From: Caldisericales bacterium
GTDB lineage: Bacteria; Caldisericota; Caldisericia; JAAYUI01
DNA length: 56,858 bases
Reading direction: 5' to 3'
NCBI GenBank assembly: GCA_012517765.1
Contig: JAAYUI010000001.1
Span: 1 to 56,858 of the forward strand
In this document: piece after piece, positions 42,359 to 51,478 of the stretch
How the letters are laid out: each line of letters starts with the position of its first letter
Numbering within the stretch: position 1 is the stretch's first letter
Notes under the pieces: model-generated
The model's database searches: none
Told to the model about the DNA's origin: nothing
The model's input: the letters and a program-made list of their open reading frames with translations, nothing else
Translations under genes and position numbers: made by a program

Positions 42359-42859
42359 ATGACAAGAAGACCAGTTCCGGTCGCCATTGTGGTGGCCGCT
42401 ATAATGCTGATTGCAGGCATCCTGGTGGCAGTATGGATTTTTGGAGACAAACCAGTAGGGCCAACGCTTGAGGAAGAGAAGCCAAGGATTGAGGCCTGGA
42501 TTGCACACAAGGGGCTCAATTACGTTGGAGACCCAAAAGACATGGTTTATCCTGGCGGTTCTCCCTTGTTTGACGAAGCAAACGGCGAGGCAAGGGACAG
42601 GTATGAATACATCCGCTCAAACCACCGCGACAGGCCGTGGAACGATATTGATCCGGCATGGCTCACAGAGTTCGCAACTGGCGAGGAAGCACTCTTCAGG
42701 CAGTGGGCGCAAAAGCAGGGGCTAAACCAGTATGGTGACTCTGGAGACATGATGTATGCGGGCGGAACCCCACTCTTTGACGAGAGGACCGGGAAATCGA
42801 TTCCGCTTGCTTCTTATGTGCTTGTAAAGTATCCGCTGAGGCCCTGGAACAGACAATAG
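42359..42859 (+). CDS. Anchored protein with two tandem 50-residue repeats
   Basis: 166 residues from ATG at 42359 (AAGGAGG at five bases). One membrane segment (VAIVVAAIMLIAGILVAVWI) is followed by two homologous extracytoplasmic units. Unit 1 runs from IEAWIAHKGLNYVGDPKDMV to RPWN; unit 2 runs from FRQWAQKQGLNQYGDSGDMM to RPWN. Shared positions include KGLN-Y-GD, DM-Y-GG, PLFDE and RPWN. I recognise no family. The acidic/aromatic repeats suggest a small binding module, perhaps for an ion or glycan. Confidence 0.82.
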   Translation: MTRRPVPVAIVVAAIMLIAGILVAVWIFGDKPVGPTLEEEKPRIEAWIAHKGLNYVGDPKDMVYPGGSPLFDEANGEARDRYEYIRSNHRDRPWNDIDPAWLTEFATGEEALFRQWAQKQGLNQYGDSGDMMYAGGTPLFDERTGKSIPLASYVLVKYPLRPWNRQ

Positions 42860-42873
42860 CCATCCAGAAAACT

Positions 42874-42917
42874 CCCGTGGACCCAAAATGACCTGCCATG
42901 GGGTTTGTAAATTTTTT
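42874..42917 (+). terminator. Possible terminator after the two-repeat protein gene
   Basis: CCCGTGG (42874-42880) pairs with CCATGGG (42896-42902) with one G-U pair, followed nine bases later by a six-T run. A second hairpin, CCTCT-ca-TGCC/GGCA-AGAGG, lies at 42964-42989 before the next promoter. Confidence 0.4.
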
Positions 42918-43015
42918 GTCAACTGGACCTGACAATCGGATGCAATGCAGCAATTTCAGCAAACCTCTCATGCCTATTCCGGCAAGAGGTGGAATGATTC
43001 CATACAGACTGGCGT

Positions 43016-43044
43016 TTGACTTGGAGGGAACAGAAAACTATCAT
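43016..43044 (+). promoter_or_regulatory. Near-leaderless promoter of the response-regulator operon
   Basis: TTGACT (43016-43021), 17 bases, TATCAT (43039-43044). The -10 box ends eight bases before ATG, giving a predicted leader of one or two bases; there is no Shine-Dalgarno sequence. Confidence 0.65.
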
Positions 43045-43052
43045 CTAGGCAG

Positions 43053-43436
43053 ATGGAGCCAAAAAAGAGCATCGCTGTCGTGGAAGATGAAGTTGCAATC
43101 TCGAAGCTTATTGCTTATGTTCTGGAAAATGCTGGTTTCCATGTAAGGACAATCTTTGATGGAGGCGAGGCCCTCGAAAAAATAAAAAATGATCCCCCTG
43201 ATTTGATACTGCTCGACTTGATGCTGCCAACGATGTCAGGTTTCGAGCTGCTTTCCAGGATAAAGGAAGAGGCGTCGCTGTCCAGGGTCCCAATAGTGGT
43301 GTTAACCTGCAGGGGGCAGGACGAGGACAAAGACAGGGCCTTCAGATTGGGTGCCATAGAATACGTCACAAAACCATTTTCTCCAACAGGGCTTGTGGCA
43401 ATGCTCAAGAACATATTTTCAAGCAGCGCACAATGA
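43053..43436 (+). CDS. Stand-alone response regulator receiver protein
   Basis: 127 residues comprising one REC domain: acidic pocket VVEDE, phosphoacceptor Asp in LILLDLMLP, Thr in VLTCRG and Lys in YVTKPFSP. No output domain, so it resembles CheY/Spo0F-type single-domain regulators. The gene overlaps the next by ATGA, and that protein is a degenerate HD-GYP, implying a joint signalling role. No histidine kinase is encoded nearby. Confidence 0.93.
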   Translation: MEPKKSIAVVEDEVAISKLIAYVLENAGFHVRTIFDGGEALEKIKNDPPDLILLDLMLPTMSGFELLSRIKEEASLSRVPIVVLTCRGQDEDKDRAFRLGAIEYVTKPFSPTGLVAMLKNIFSSSAQ

Positions 43437-44950
43437 ACGATGAAGAAAACATCCTGAGAGAGCTGGCACTCGCCTGGGAACAACTGTCAATATTCTATGA
43501 TTGGGACAGCCAGATCATCGACATCGCCGGCGGCGAAAGACAGTTACAGAAAATCATTTGCAGGCTGACAAAATCAACTGGTTCATCATGCGGCATGGCA
43601 ATAAAACTCGGCAGAGGAAGTGAGGCAGGCATTATTGCCTCCTATTCGCCAGGATTTGATGATGTCCGGCTTTTTCTGGAGCATTTCAGAAACTCGCTTC
43701 CGGACACCAGGGAAAGACTTTCACATGGTGCCAAAACAACAATCAAATTCGTGCTTTCCGGGGACGAACACCACATGCTTGCCATACCATGGAAAAAAGA
43801 AAAAAAGCTAAGTGGTGCATTCGTTTTTGCAAGACCTGGATTGCCATATGGCAGGGCCGAAACAGTCCTGCTTTCCAATGCCACCCATGAAATATCATTA
43901 TTGATGGATTATGCAAGCCTTTCATCAAGATCCCAGGAAAGAAACAATGAATTTGGAACTCTTGTAATCAAAAACCTTGAAGGATATGGGGAAATGTTTC
44001 CCGAGTCAGGAAAACTTGGTTCCTCCGAATCTGAAATATGCAATATCCTGCTACCGGAAGGAACAAAACTCTTCGGTATAAGCAAAGGCAACGTGTTTTT
44101 CTCCTCTGTACCTGGAAAAAATGGAACATCTGCCAGTGACATCCTGCCAAACGGAATCATTTCAGTACTGGGATATTGTAGTGACGAAGACAGTTTATAT
44201 GTGGACGGGAAAGTGTTTTCCATCAAACACCACGAAGATGAAAGAGGAAACCAGTTCTCAACCATTATAGAAACGATTGAAAGAACTCCACTGCCGGAAG
44301 AAGCTGGCAAACTGCATAAAGTTGCAGGGCTGGCCACAAAAGAAGCACTCAGAAGAAGATGTCTGAACATGCTACTCCAGGAAGCGTATGCTTCAACACT
44401 GGCATCAATGTCTTCAATGATTGGATTGACCAGCCCGCAGACAAATCTGTTAAAGGAAAATACCGGCAAGCTCATTTCAATGCTCTCAAGATCGCTCGGA
44501 CTGGATGCAGGCGAAAGGAACATTGTTGAGAAGTCCTCCATGCTTGTTGATGTTTCGCTTGCATACATGGACCACAGGACGCTTGAAGAATACCTTGTAA
44601 AAGGCACAACTGTTGCCGGGCCTGAAACAATGAGGGCCATAATGGAACACCCGATCAGGTCGGCAGAACTCATCCAGCCCGTAGAATCACTTTCCGGGTG
44701 CGTCCCTGTCATCCGCACACACCACGAAAGGTGGGACGGCTACGGCTATCCTATGGGGCTCAAGGGAGACGAGATACCAAAGCTTTCGAGGGTCCTTGCT
44801 TTTGTTCAGGCGCTTTCGTCAAGGATTTCACAGCATTCAATGGACCTAAAAGATTTTATGCAAATGGAGAGCGAGAGGGTATGGCTTTCAAGGCAGGCAG
44901 GAAGGGCGTTTGATCCCGATATTGTAAAGATGTTCCTGGAATCTTTCTAG
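43433..44950 (+). CDS. Degenerate HD-GYP signalling protein with GAF-like N-terminus
   Basis: 505 residues, translationally coupled to the response regulator. The first 160 residues look GAF-like (IICRLTKSTGSSCGMAIKLG). The C-terminal domain (about 320-505) follows the HD-GYP plan and keeps HHERWDGYGYPMGLKGDEIP. The HD motif LLHDIGK is replaced by MLVDVSLAYMD, and the final metal-ligand region ADVFDAMT reads FVQALSSR. Key catalytic ligands are therefore missing, so cyclic-di-GMP hydrolysis is unlikely. It may still bind the nucleotide or protein partners. Cytoplasmic, no membrane segment. Confidence 0.85.
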   Translation: MNDEENILRELALAWEQLSIFYDWDSQIIDIAGGERQLQKIICRLTKSTGSSCGMAIKLGRGSEAGIIASYSPGFDDVRLFLEHFRNSLPDTRERLSHGAKTTIKFVLSGDEHHMLAIPWKKEKKLSGAFVFARPGLPYGRAETVLLSNATHEISLLMDYASLSSRSQERNNEFGTLVIKNLEGYGEMFPESGKLGSSESEICNILLPEGTKLFGISKGNVFFSSVPGKNGTSASDILPNGIISVLGYCSDEDSLYVDGKVFSIKHHEDERGNQFSTIIETIERTPLPEEAGKLHKVAGLATKEALRRRCLNMLLQEAYASTLASMSSMIGLTSPQTNLLKENTGKLISMLSRSLGLDAGERNIVEKSSMLVDVSLAYMDHRTLEEYLVKGTTVAGPETMRAIMEHPIRSAELIQPVESLSGCVPVIRTHHERWDGYGYPMGLKGDEIPKLSRVLAFVQALSSRISQHSMDLKDFMQMESERVWLSRQAGRAFDPDIVKMFLESF

Positions 44951-44962
44951 AAAGCGACCAAT

Positions 44963-45007
44963 CCCTTTCAGATGGCGTATTATATTCCAAATAACCAAAT
45001 GAAAGGG
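44963..45007 (+). promoter_or_regulatory. Inverted repeat spanning a -10 box and the Shine-Dalgarno of the GH2 gene
   Basis: CCCTTTCA (44963-44970) and TGAAAGGG (45000-45007) are perfectly complementary. The right arm contains the ribosome-binding site, and a TATTAT -10 candidate (44978-44983) lies in the loop. Read-through transcripts could hide the site while transcripts starting in the loop would not. Confidence 0.4.
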
Positions 45008-45015
45008 GTGCTTCA

Positions 45016-48000
45016 ATGAACAAGTTTGTCACCCTGATTTTGTGTTTTGCAATGGTGCTCCAGTTTTCCCATGGCACAGCCAGGAATGCTGAACCAAAAA
45101 AAGACCCAATTTTTTATGAGTGGACGGCGTCAACCCAGAAAGAGTTGTCGCTAAAAAACATTCCCAAAAAAGGATTCAAGCCATTTTTCTTCCCACACAC
45201 CACAAACACTGCCATAGCATCCTACTACAGGGGGAAATTTGACTGGGACGGTATGGGAACGATCAAAATAAAATTCGGCGCAGTCAATTTCTTTTGCAAG
45301 CTGTGGGTCAATTCCAAAGAGGCTGGATCACATCTTGGCGGGTATCTGCCGTTTGAATTTGACATCACCGGACTACTGAAAAAAGGGAAAAACGAGCTTG
45401 TGCTCGGAGCACAGGGAATTCTTGGCGTTGTGCCAGAAATTGGCGCAAAAGATCCAAGAGCATTGAAGGAAAATTCAGTAACACTTCCAATCGGGTCGGC
45501 TTTCATGATTGGAGGAATGTGGCTCCCTTCCTCAATCAAAAAACTGCCATCCAGCTTTATCGAAAAGGTCCTGATTGACACGTCAGTGAGACAAAAAACC
45601 CTGAAGGCAAGGGTAATGCTTGGCGGCCTGACAGAAGGCAAAAAAGGCCTTTCCATATCATTGTGGGTGGAAGACATGCAGGGCACAAAACTGCTTTCTC
45701 TTGGCAATAAAAATGTTGACACAGGCAAAGACATGCCACCACAAGAATTCAGAGCAAACTGGAGCAATCCGAAGCTGTGGAGCCCGGAAAACCCAAACCT
45801 GTATTTCCTGGTTTCCGTCCTCTTGCAAAACAGCAAGGAGATCCACAGGGACAAAACACGCTTTGGCTTCAGGGAGTTCTGGGTGCAGGGCGGAAACTTC
45901 TTCCTTAACGGTAAGAAGATCCATCTGAGGGGCACCTCAAGACACCTGTTCAGCCAGCGATGGGCCGATATTGACATGGAGGAGATGGCAAAACAGGTCA
46001 TTTCAAAAGCCAAAGCATTTAATTCCAACGTCCTCAGGCTGCATGCCAACCCTTATCCAGAGGCTTTCCTTGAAGAGGCTGATATCCAGGGAATCATGAT
46101 AATCGATGAGTCGGCCGCATGGACCTTTGGCAGCGCCTATGCACTTGAAAACGACTTGTTCTGGAAAACCCTCTACAGGCAGTGGGACGACCACGTCAAA
46201 AGAGATTATAACCACCCTTCATTTGTGCTTGCCTCCGCAGAAAACGAGCTGATGCTGACAGGCGGCGCAAAAAGGAAAAATATACAGGAAAACCTGCAAA
46301 AGCTTGGCAAATATGTCAGAGAGTCCTCCGGCAGACCGGTCATGTTCGAAGGCGATTACGACCCAAATGGCAGTGCAGATGCAATAAATCTCCATTATCC
46401 ATGGGAACCACACTCGCATTATGCCTACCCGAATGACGCCTACTTCTTAGATGGATCATTCTTCACTGACATCTACCCGTCCAGGGAAATCGAATGGGAC
46501 AAATCAAAACCCATGTATATCGGGGAATGCCTGTGGATGCCCGGCCCGTTCCACGAGTATGCGGTAATAGGTGGCGATTACGCATACCAGGATCTGAAAA
46601 GGGGTTATTATGAATCAAAAAAGGAACTTTTTGCAGATTATATCCAGGCATTCAGGGAGCTGGAGATTCCAGGTTTTTGCCCATGGAACCCTTTTGAGGA
46701 CGAGAACGAGAGGACAGCTTCTGCAAGCCAGCTGACCGAATTGCAAAGTGTCGCCAGCAACTATTACAAACCAGTGAGGTTTTTTATAAGACAAAAGGAC
46801 AACTGGCACTATGCAGGGTCAAAAATCTTCAGGACAGTGACCATCCAGAACTGGTCAGAGCAGCCAAAAGATCTCAAGCTGGCGTGGAGTTTCGGCAAAG
46901 AGCTGGACTCCTCGAAATCAGGTGAACTCTCACTCAGGCTTGGCCCTGATGAAACAAAAACGGTCACAATAACACTCGAACTGCCAGGCGGACTGGTTTT
47001 TGGCAAGCAGGGCTCATGGGAAGACGTTCCCCTAAAAATGGCGCTTTTTGACGGGAATGTGCCTGTGCATGAGGAAGAACACCAGATACACTCATACTCG
47101 ATGCCATCAAAACAGCCAGCAAAATTTACCCTTCTAGGTGGGAGCGACCAACTCTCGAAAGATCTTTCAAACGCCAGGCTTTTCCACAGCAGGGCGCAAA
47201 AAGTAGAGGAGGTCACGGACAGCATCGCCGTTATTGCCCCAAATTTCCTGAAGCAGCAAACATTTGATGGGGGCAACAACACACTACAGATCCTTGAGGA
47301 AAAGGGCATCAAATACATTGTCCTTGGCCCACAGCCAGAAGGCTCCATCCCCTATTGTTCGATTGTTCCTGCGGAGCGTGAAATTGAAAGGGGCAAAGCC
47401 CAGTCCTTCAGGTTCACGCATGTATCGTTCTCAAAAGACACTGGGCCTTTCAAAAAAGACTCGCTAATAAAATACTTTGCAGGCGACAACATAATTGCAT
47501 CAGGCGCATTAAGGCCGTACAGCGATGCGCCATGCGTTCCATTTGCCAGCGCAGGAACGGGAAACGGCCTTGCATGTGTCGGGTTTGAAGTGGAGCAGAA
47601 GGGTTTTGTAACGTGCATTGAGCTGGCATCAAAAATATCGACCGAGCCAAGGTGCCACGAAATTCTCTGCTCCATGCTCAGTCAGCTATCAGAAGAAAAA
47701 CAGTTCCTGCAGGCCCAGCTTGTCGCCCTTTCGGACAAATCATCTTCGTATCTGTCTTCACTTGGGTTCACAACCACAAAAAACAGTGCTACAAATGGTG
47801 TCCTGTATGTTGGCGAAGCCGATACGATCACGCTGAAAGACATTGAAAAACTCGGCGCCATTAAAACCATCCTGTTTGACAGGAAAGGGTTTGCTTTCCT
47901 GCCGAAACAGGATGGAGTTGACATAAAGGTGTCCCAGGCAAAACCGGAGCCTGCAGTTGACCTTCAGGGTATGAAGGAGCTTGACGGTGTGGCAAGGTTT

Positions 48001-48636
48001 TCATTCATCGAAGCAACAGGCTTTGTTTACGACAAATGGAGAAAAAATTTTGCGCCGCTTGGCAGAATCATAATAGAAAAACTCACGCTCCCAAAAGATG
48101 CAAAGCTGATATGGGGCGTAAAAGGCTATTTCTGCAAGGTAGAAGGCCTCTACCCGCAAACAGTCTTCATCAACACGACTGACTGGGACAAAGGCCCCTC
48201 CAACATGCCACTCTCGCTCCTGCTCCAGAACCTCGGATGCAAAAAGAGTTTCAATGCCAGCAAGGTCGAAGTCCCGCTCTCGTCGCTCAGGCTTGAGGGT
48301 GGTGCCAGGTACAGCCAGGAAGAAATTGCCTTCCTGGCCAATGGCAGGGCAAAATTCCAGGCAAAACTGGAATCTGGGGCAAAATTCCAGCTCAACCTTG
48401 CACTTTACCAGCAAAAAGCTGGTAACGAGAACGCAAAGCTAACAGTCTTAATTTCCGGGGTTAAAATTGGGTCAATAGAGGTGAAATCCACCACGGAACA
48501 GCTTTACAGGCTGGAACTGGTTGCACCTTCTGGCGACTGTGAGGTGGCACTTGTTTTTGAAAATGATTATTACAAGCCACCCCAGGACCGCAACCTTTTC
48601 CTTGGCAGGCTGTTTTTAACGAGATTGACACCCTGA
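45016..48636 (+). CDS. Secreted GH2-family-like glycoside hydrolase
   Basis: A 1206-residue exported protein (signal peptide [20 protein letters not shown]) with GAAAGGGG eight bases before ATG. Residues about 55-150 are a GH2 sugar-binding jelly roll ([20 protein letters not shown]), then an Ig-like sandwich, then a TIM barrel (about 290-560). Acid/base Glu411 lies in SAENEL after NHPSFVL, and nucleophile Glu504 in PMYIGECLW, both as in beta-galactosidase/glucuronidase families. The C-terminal 600 residues are beta-rich with no named family. Likely extracellular polysaccharide degradation. Substrate unknown. Confidence 0.87.
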   Translation: MNKFVTLILCFAMVLQFSHGTARNAEPKKDPIFYEWTASTQKELSLKNIPKKGFKPFFFPHTTNTAIASYYRGKFDWDGMGTIKIKFGAVNFFCKLWVNSKEAGSHLGGYLPFEFDITGLLKKGKNELVLGAQGILGVVPEIGAKDPRALKENSVTLPIGSAFMIGGMWLPSSIKKLPSSFIEKVLIDTSVRQKTLKARVMLGGLTEGKKGLSISLWVEDMQGTKLLSLGNKNVDTGKDMPPQEFRANWSNPKLWSPENPNLYFLVSVLLQNSKEIHRDKTRFGFREFWVQGGNFFLNGKKIHLRGTSRHLFSQRWADIDMEEMAKQVISKAKAFNSNVLRLHANPYPEAFLEEADIQGIMIIDESAAWTFGSAYALENDLFWKTLYRQWDDHVKRDYNHPSFVLASAENELMLTGGAKRKNIQENLQKLGKYVRESSGRPVMFEGDYDPNGSADAINLHYPWEPHSHYAYPNDAYFLDGSFFTDIYPSREIEWDKSKPMYIGECLWMPGPFHEYAVIGGDYAYQDLKRGYYESKKELFADYIQAFRELEIPGFCPWNPFEDENERTASASQLTELQSVASNYYKPVRFFIRQKDNWHYAGSKIFRTVTIQNWSEQPKDLKLAWSFGKELDSSKSGELSLRLGPDETKTVTITLELPGGLVFGKQGSWEDVPLKMALFDGNVPVHEEEHQIHSYSMPSKQPAKFTLLGGSDQLSKDLSNARLFHSRAQKVEEVTDSIAVIAPNFLKQQTFDGGNNTLQILEEKGIKYIVLGPQPEGSIPYCSIVPAEREIERGKAQSFRFTHVSFSKDTGPFKKDSLIKYFAGDNIIASGALRPYSDAPCVPFASAGTGNGLACVGFEVEQKGFVTCIELASKISTEPRCHEILCSMLSQLSEEKQFLQAQLVALSDKSSSYLSSLGFTTTKNSATNGVLYVGEADTITLKDIEKLGAIKTILFDRKGFAFLPKQDGVDIKVSQAKPEPAVDLQGMKELDGVARFSFIEATGFVYDKWRKNFAPLGRIIIEKLTLPKDAKLIWGVKGYFCKVEGLYPQTVFINTTDWDKGPSNMPLSLLLQNLGCKKSFNASKVEVPLSSLRLEGGARYSQEEIAFLANGRAKFQAKLESGAKFQLNLALYQQKAGNENAKLTVLISGVKIGSIEVKSTTEQLYRLELVAPSGDCEVALVFENDYYKPPQDRNLFLGRLFLTRLTP

Positions 48637-48652
48637 CCGTTTATGCTATAAA
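48625..48652 (+). promoter_or_regulatory. metK promoter
   Basis: TTGACA (48625-48630) inside the last codons of the GH2 gene, 16 bases, then TATAAA (48647-48652). Transcription would start near 48659, giving a leader of about 25 bases with AAAGGGGG. Confidence 0.65.
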
Positions 48653-48683
48653 TTGCAGTCAATTTGTAATAAAGGGGGATGAG

Positions 48684-49850
48684 ATGGAAAAAAGGTTTGT
48701 TGCATCAGAATCTGTTTGCGAGGGGCACCCAGACAAGGTTGCCGACCAGATCAGTGACGCCGTTCTTGATTCGATTCTCAGGGACGACCCGATGGGCCGC
48801 GTTGCCTGCGAGACCTTCGTGACTCTGGGAATGGTCATTGTCGGTGGTGAAATCACCACGAGGACCTATGTGGACCTGTCCAACCTGGTCAGAGAAGTCA
48901 TCAAGGACATTGGCTACACCGAAGACTGGACGGGATTCACATACAACACCGTTGGAGTCCTCAACGCAATCGGAAAACAGTCCCCCGACATAGCACAGGG
49001 TGTTGATACAGGCGGTGCCGGCGACCAGGGCATGATGTACGGATATGCCTGCAACGAAACACCGGAATTGATGCCGATGCCAATCCACTACGCCCACCTG
49101 CTTGCCAGGCGCCTCGCTCAGGTTCGCAAGGAAAAGGTGCTCCCCTGGCTTGGCCCGGATGGCAAGACACAGGTGGTTGTGGAATATGTTGATGGCGTTG
49201 CAAAAAGGATTGACTCGATTGTTGTTGGTGCACAGCACTCGACAGACATCCTTGATTCTACTGACCCAAGCACAATAACCGAAGCGGCACGCAAGCAGAT
49301 AATTGAAACCGTCGTCGTGCCAGTCATCCCCTCGGGCCTTTTCGACGAGAAGACAAAGTTCTACATCAACCAGACAGGGAAATTTGTTGTTGGTGGGCCG
49401 GTCTCTGACACTGGAATGACAGGCCGCAAGATAATAGTGGACACATATGGTGGTGCATGTCCACACGGTGGTGGTGCTTTCTCCGGCAAGGACCCGACAA
49501 AAGTTGACCGCTCCGCTTCCTACATAACACGCTTTATTGCAAAAAACATCGTTGCCGCAGGGCTGGCCAACATCTGTCAGGCCGAGATCTCATATGTTAT
49601 TGGCAAGGCAGAGCCGACCCATTTTGCAATCCGCACTTTCGGTACCGGCAAAGTCAGCGATGAAATAATGGCCAAAGCTGTGACCGACCTTGTCGACCTC
49701 CGCCCAAAAGCCATCATCGAGAGGCTAAACCTGAGGCGCCCGATTTACAGGCTCACAACAAACTACGGCCATTTTGGCAAGGAAATCCCGGAAATCACCT
49801 GGGAGAACACAAACGAGCTGGCGCCAAAGCTTGCAGAAAAACTCCTGTAG
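48684..49850 (+). CDS. metK: S-adenosylmethionine synthetase
   Basis: A 388-residue methionine adenosyltransferase making SAM from ATP and methionine. Signatures: [26 protein letters not shown] (ATP-binding hexapeptide region), and the P-loop-like [17 protein letters not shown]. Full length for the bacterial enzyme and highly conserved throughout. AAAGGGGG precedes ATG. No SAM riboswitch structure fits the short leader. Followed four bases on by a lipoprotein gene. Confidence 0.97.
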   Translation: MEKRFVASESVCEGHPDKVADQISDAVLDSILRDDPMGRVACETFVTLGMVIVGGEITTRTYVDLSNLVREVIKDIGYTEDWTGFTYNTVGVLNAIGKQSPDIAQGVDTGGAGDQGMMYGYACNETPELMPMPIHYAHLLARRLAQVRKEKVLPWLGPDGKTQVVVEYVDGVAKRIDSIVVGAQHSTDILDSTDPSTITEAARKQIIETVVVPVIPSGLFDEKTKFYINQTGKFVVGGPVSDTGMTGRKIIVDTYGGACPHGGGAFSGKDPTKVDRSASYITRFIAKNIVAAGLANICQAEISYVIGKAEPTHFAIRTFGTGKVSDEIMAKAVTDLVDLRPKAIIERLNLRRPIYRLTTNYGHFGKEIPEITWENTNELAPKLAEKLL

Positions 49851-49854
49851 TATA

Positions 49855-50742
49855 ATGAAAAAAACACTTGTCCTTTTGTTTGTTTCTGTTGCCATCGTCC
49901 TGGCTGGGTGCGGAAGCGCCACACCCAGGAAAGGTGAATGGTCAAAACCAGTCGAGAATCCTGTAACCGAAACTTCGCCAGCAACAAGGGACGACAGGTT
50001 TGCCCCGGGAAAGGGCATGCCGGAAACCCCCTCAGAGCTAACGATAGAAGTGCTCCCTGTAAAAGGGAACCCTATTCTCATAAGTGACAAGACCTTTGCG
50101 GTGCTTTATGGCGCAGGGCCGGAGCAGGAAGGCAAAAACCTCGCAAAGATTCTCAAAAGCAAAGGCATCAAATACATTGATTACCTCATCCAGCCGTCTT
50201 CTGATCCTGCAAGCTACATGGGCGCAATGGGCCTCATCGGTGAAATACAGATCGGCAACCTGGAACGGATGGTAGCCGATGAAAATTTTGTCCGGCTCGA
50301 AAGGGCCATCATGGGCAAATCCGTGGTCGAGCTTCTGGCCGCAGGCGCAATCTGGTACCTGAATGGCGTTTCTTTTGACGTCCTCTATCCAATGCAGGAC
50401 GACCTTGCAAGCGGAAGGGTGCATGATAGGACATCGGTCGTGCTTGTCACAAAGGGCAAGGTCTCGTTCCTTTTGACCGGCCAGATTGACGGCACGGCAG
50501 AAAAAAAGCTCATTCAAAGGGGAAAGCTCAAAAAAGTCTCGGCAATCATCGCAACCAATGGCGCACCGGAAGGAAGCATGATTGAGGGCTTCATGCAGGC
50601 CCTGTCTCCGGAAAAAGTGTTTATTGTTGCAAACAAGGACGCAAAACCCGCAACCCAGGGGACACTGCTTGCCCCCGGCATGGTCTTGCGCACCGACGGC
50701 GAGACGCTCACAGAAACTTCAGCTTCAGGGAAGGGCAAGTAA
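49855..50742 (+). CDS. Lipoprotein resembling a ComEC-type metallo-beta-lactamase domain without metal ligands
   Basis: 295 residues with signal peptide and lipobox VLAGC; the upstream in-frame extension lies inside metK and is rejected. The order of motifs follows the ComEC C-terminal beta-lactamase-like domain: LTIEVLPVKGNPILI, LKSKGIKYIDYLI, a G-rich turn, TSVVLVTKGKVSFLLTG and AIIATNGAPEGS. Where active enzymes have HPHADH this protein reads PSSDPASYMG, and the HHGS motif reads TNGAPEGS. Metal binding and hydrolysis are therefore unlikely. ATG is four bases after the metK stop without a ribosome-binding site, so coupling is probable. Confidence 0.8.
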   Translation: MKKTLVLLFVSVAIVLAGCGSATPRKGEWSKPVENPVTETSPATRDDRFAPGKGMPETPSELTIEVLPVKGNPILISDKTFAVLYGAGPEQEGKNLAKILKSKGIKYIDYLIQPSSDPASYMGAMGLIGEIQIGNLERMVADENFVRLERAIMGKSVVELLAAGAIWYLNGVSFDVLYPMQDDLASGRVHDRTSVVLVTKGKVSFLLTGQIDGTAEKKLIQRGKLKKVSAIIATNGAPEGSMIEGFMQALSPEKVFIVANKDAKPATQGTLLAPGMVLRTDGETLTETSASGKGK

Positions 50743-50755
50743 CCCTTTCCTGAAG
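50723..50755 (+). terminator. Hairpin over the lipoprotein stop codon
   Basis: CTTCAGGGAAGGG (50723-50735) and CCCTTTCCTGAAG (50743-50755) pair with one G-U, and the loop contains the TAA stop. Only a short T-poor tail follows, so termination may be weak. Confidence 0.5.
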
Positions 50756-50836
50756 TCTTGGGACTAACAAAACCAATCTATTTTTCACACGGCAAAACTT
50801 TTTAACAGAGCCATACAGACAGATATTCTCTAATAA

Positions 50837-51253
50837 CTATCTCCACATCATAAGAACGGCCGCAAGAATCAGCATGGTGATAAGCCTGTAGGTGCCCTGG
50901 ATGAGGAAAAGCGAAAACTTGGCATTTGAGAAGAGATAATCACCAAGCATGTTTGCTGCCATGATGAAAACCCCGATGACCGCAGAAATCACAAGCCCGT
51001 CGGCGATCGTTTGCGTCCCCATGGAAATAAAGATCAGGTCAAGCGCAATTGCCGTGATGATCGTGAGCAGAAAGTTCAAGAGCATGGAGAGCATTGGGCT
51101 GTTGGTGAATTCATGAGGGTCTTTGCCAAGCGCTTTAACCCACAGGTTGCCCATGACTCCTGGCATGTAATAAATAAAGCCCGCAACAAAAGCGGCAACC
51201 GAGGCCACGAGAACGGCCAGATAGTTTATCTGCGAAAAATCAAATTTTAGCAT
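50837..51253 (-). CDS. DUF1761 integral membrane protein
   Basis: A 138-residue protein with four hydrophobic segments and the family pattern: INYLAVLVASVAAFVAGFIY, WVKALGK, then AVIGVFIMAANMLGDYLFS. Function of DUF1761 is unknown. AAGGAGG precedes ATG by about nine bases, and a consensus TATAAT on the - strand (51277-51282) lies 23 bases upstream. It converges with the lipoprotein gene. Confidence 0.87.
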   Translation of the reverse strand: MLKFDFSQINYLAVLVASVAAFVAGFIYYMPGVMGNLWVKALGKDPHEFTNSPMLSMLLNFLLTIITAIALDLIFISMGTQTIADGLVISAVIGVFIMAANMLGDYLFSNAKFSLFLIQGTYRLITMLILAAVLMMWR

Positions 51254-51478
51254 TTTTTATGCCTCCTTCGGCAGGCATTATACAATATTTGCAGGATTTT
51301 TGAAAAACAGGACGGAATCAATCGCAAGTTTTTGAAAACCATAAAGCACAAGAACGGTTGCACTCATGTAAACCAGAAAAAAGCCCGAAGGGTATTAGAA
51401 ACAGGAATAAAATCATAATGGTATGAGTTGCGCCAAGGGCAAACAGGCTTTTGGTCATCTTGAAAATGGAGAGGGGAA

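Noticed and set aside
42260..42508. N-terminal extension of MiaA
   Set aside because: It precedes the conserved P-loop start, overlaps the divergent promoters and gene, and has no MiaA-like sequence.
48637..48683. SAM riboswitch before metK
   Set aside because: The leader from the predicted promoter is about 25 bases, too short for any known SAM riboswitch.
49774..49854. Extended start of the pseudo-beta-lactamase lipoprotein
   Set aside because: The extension lies inside metK and hides the clear lipoprotein signal peptide starting at 49855.
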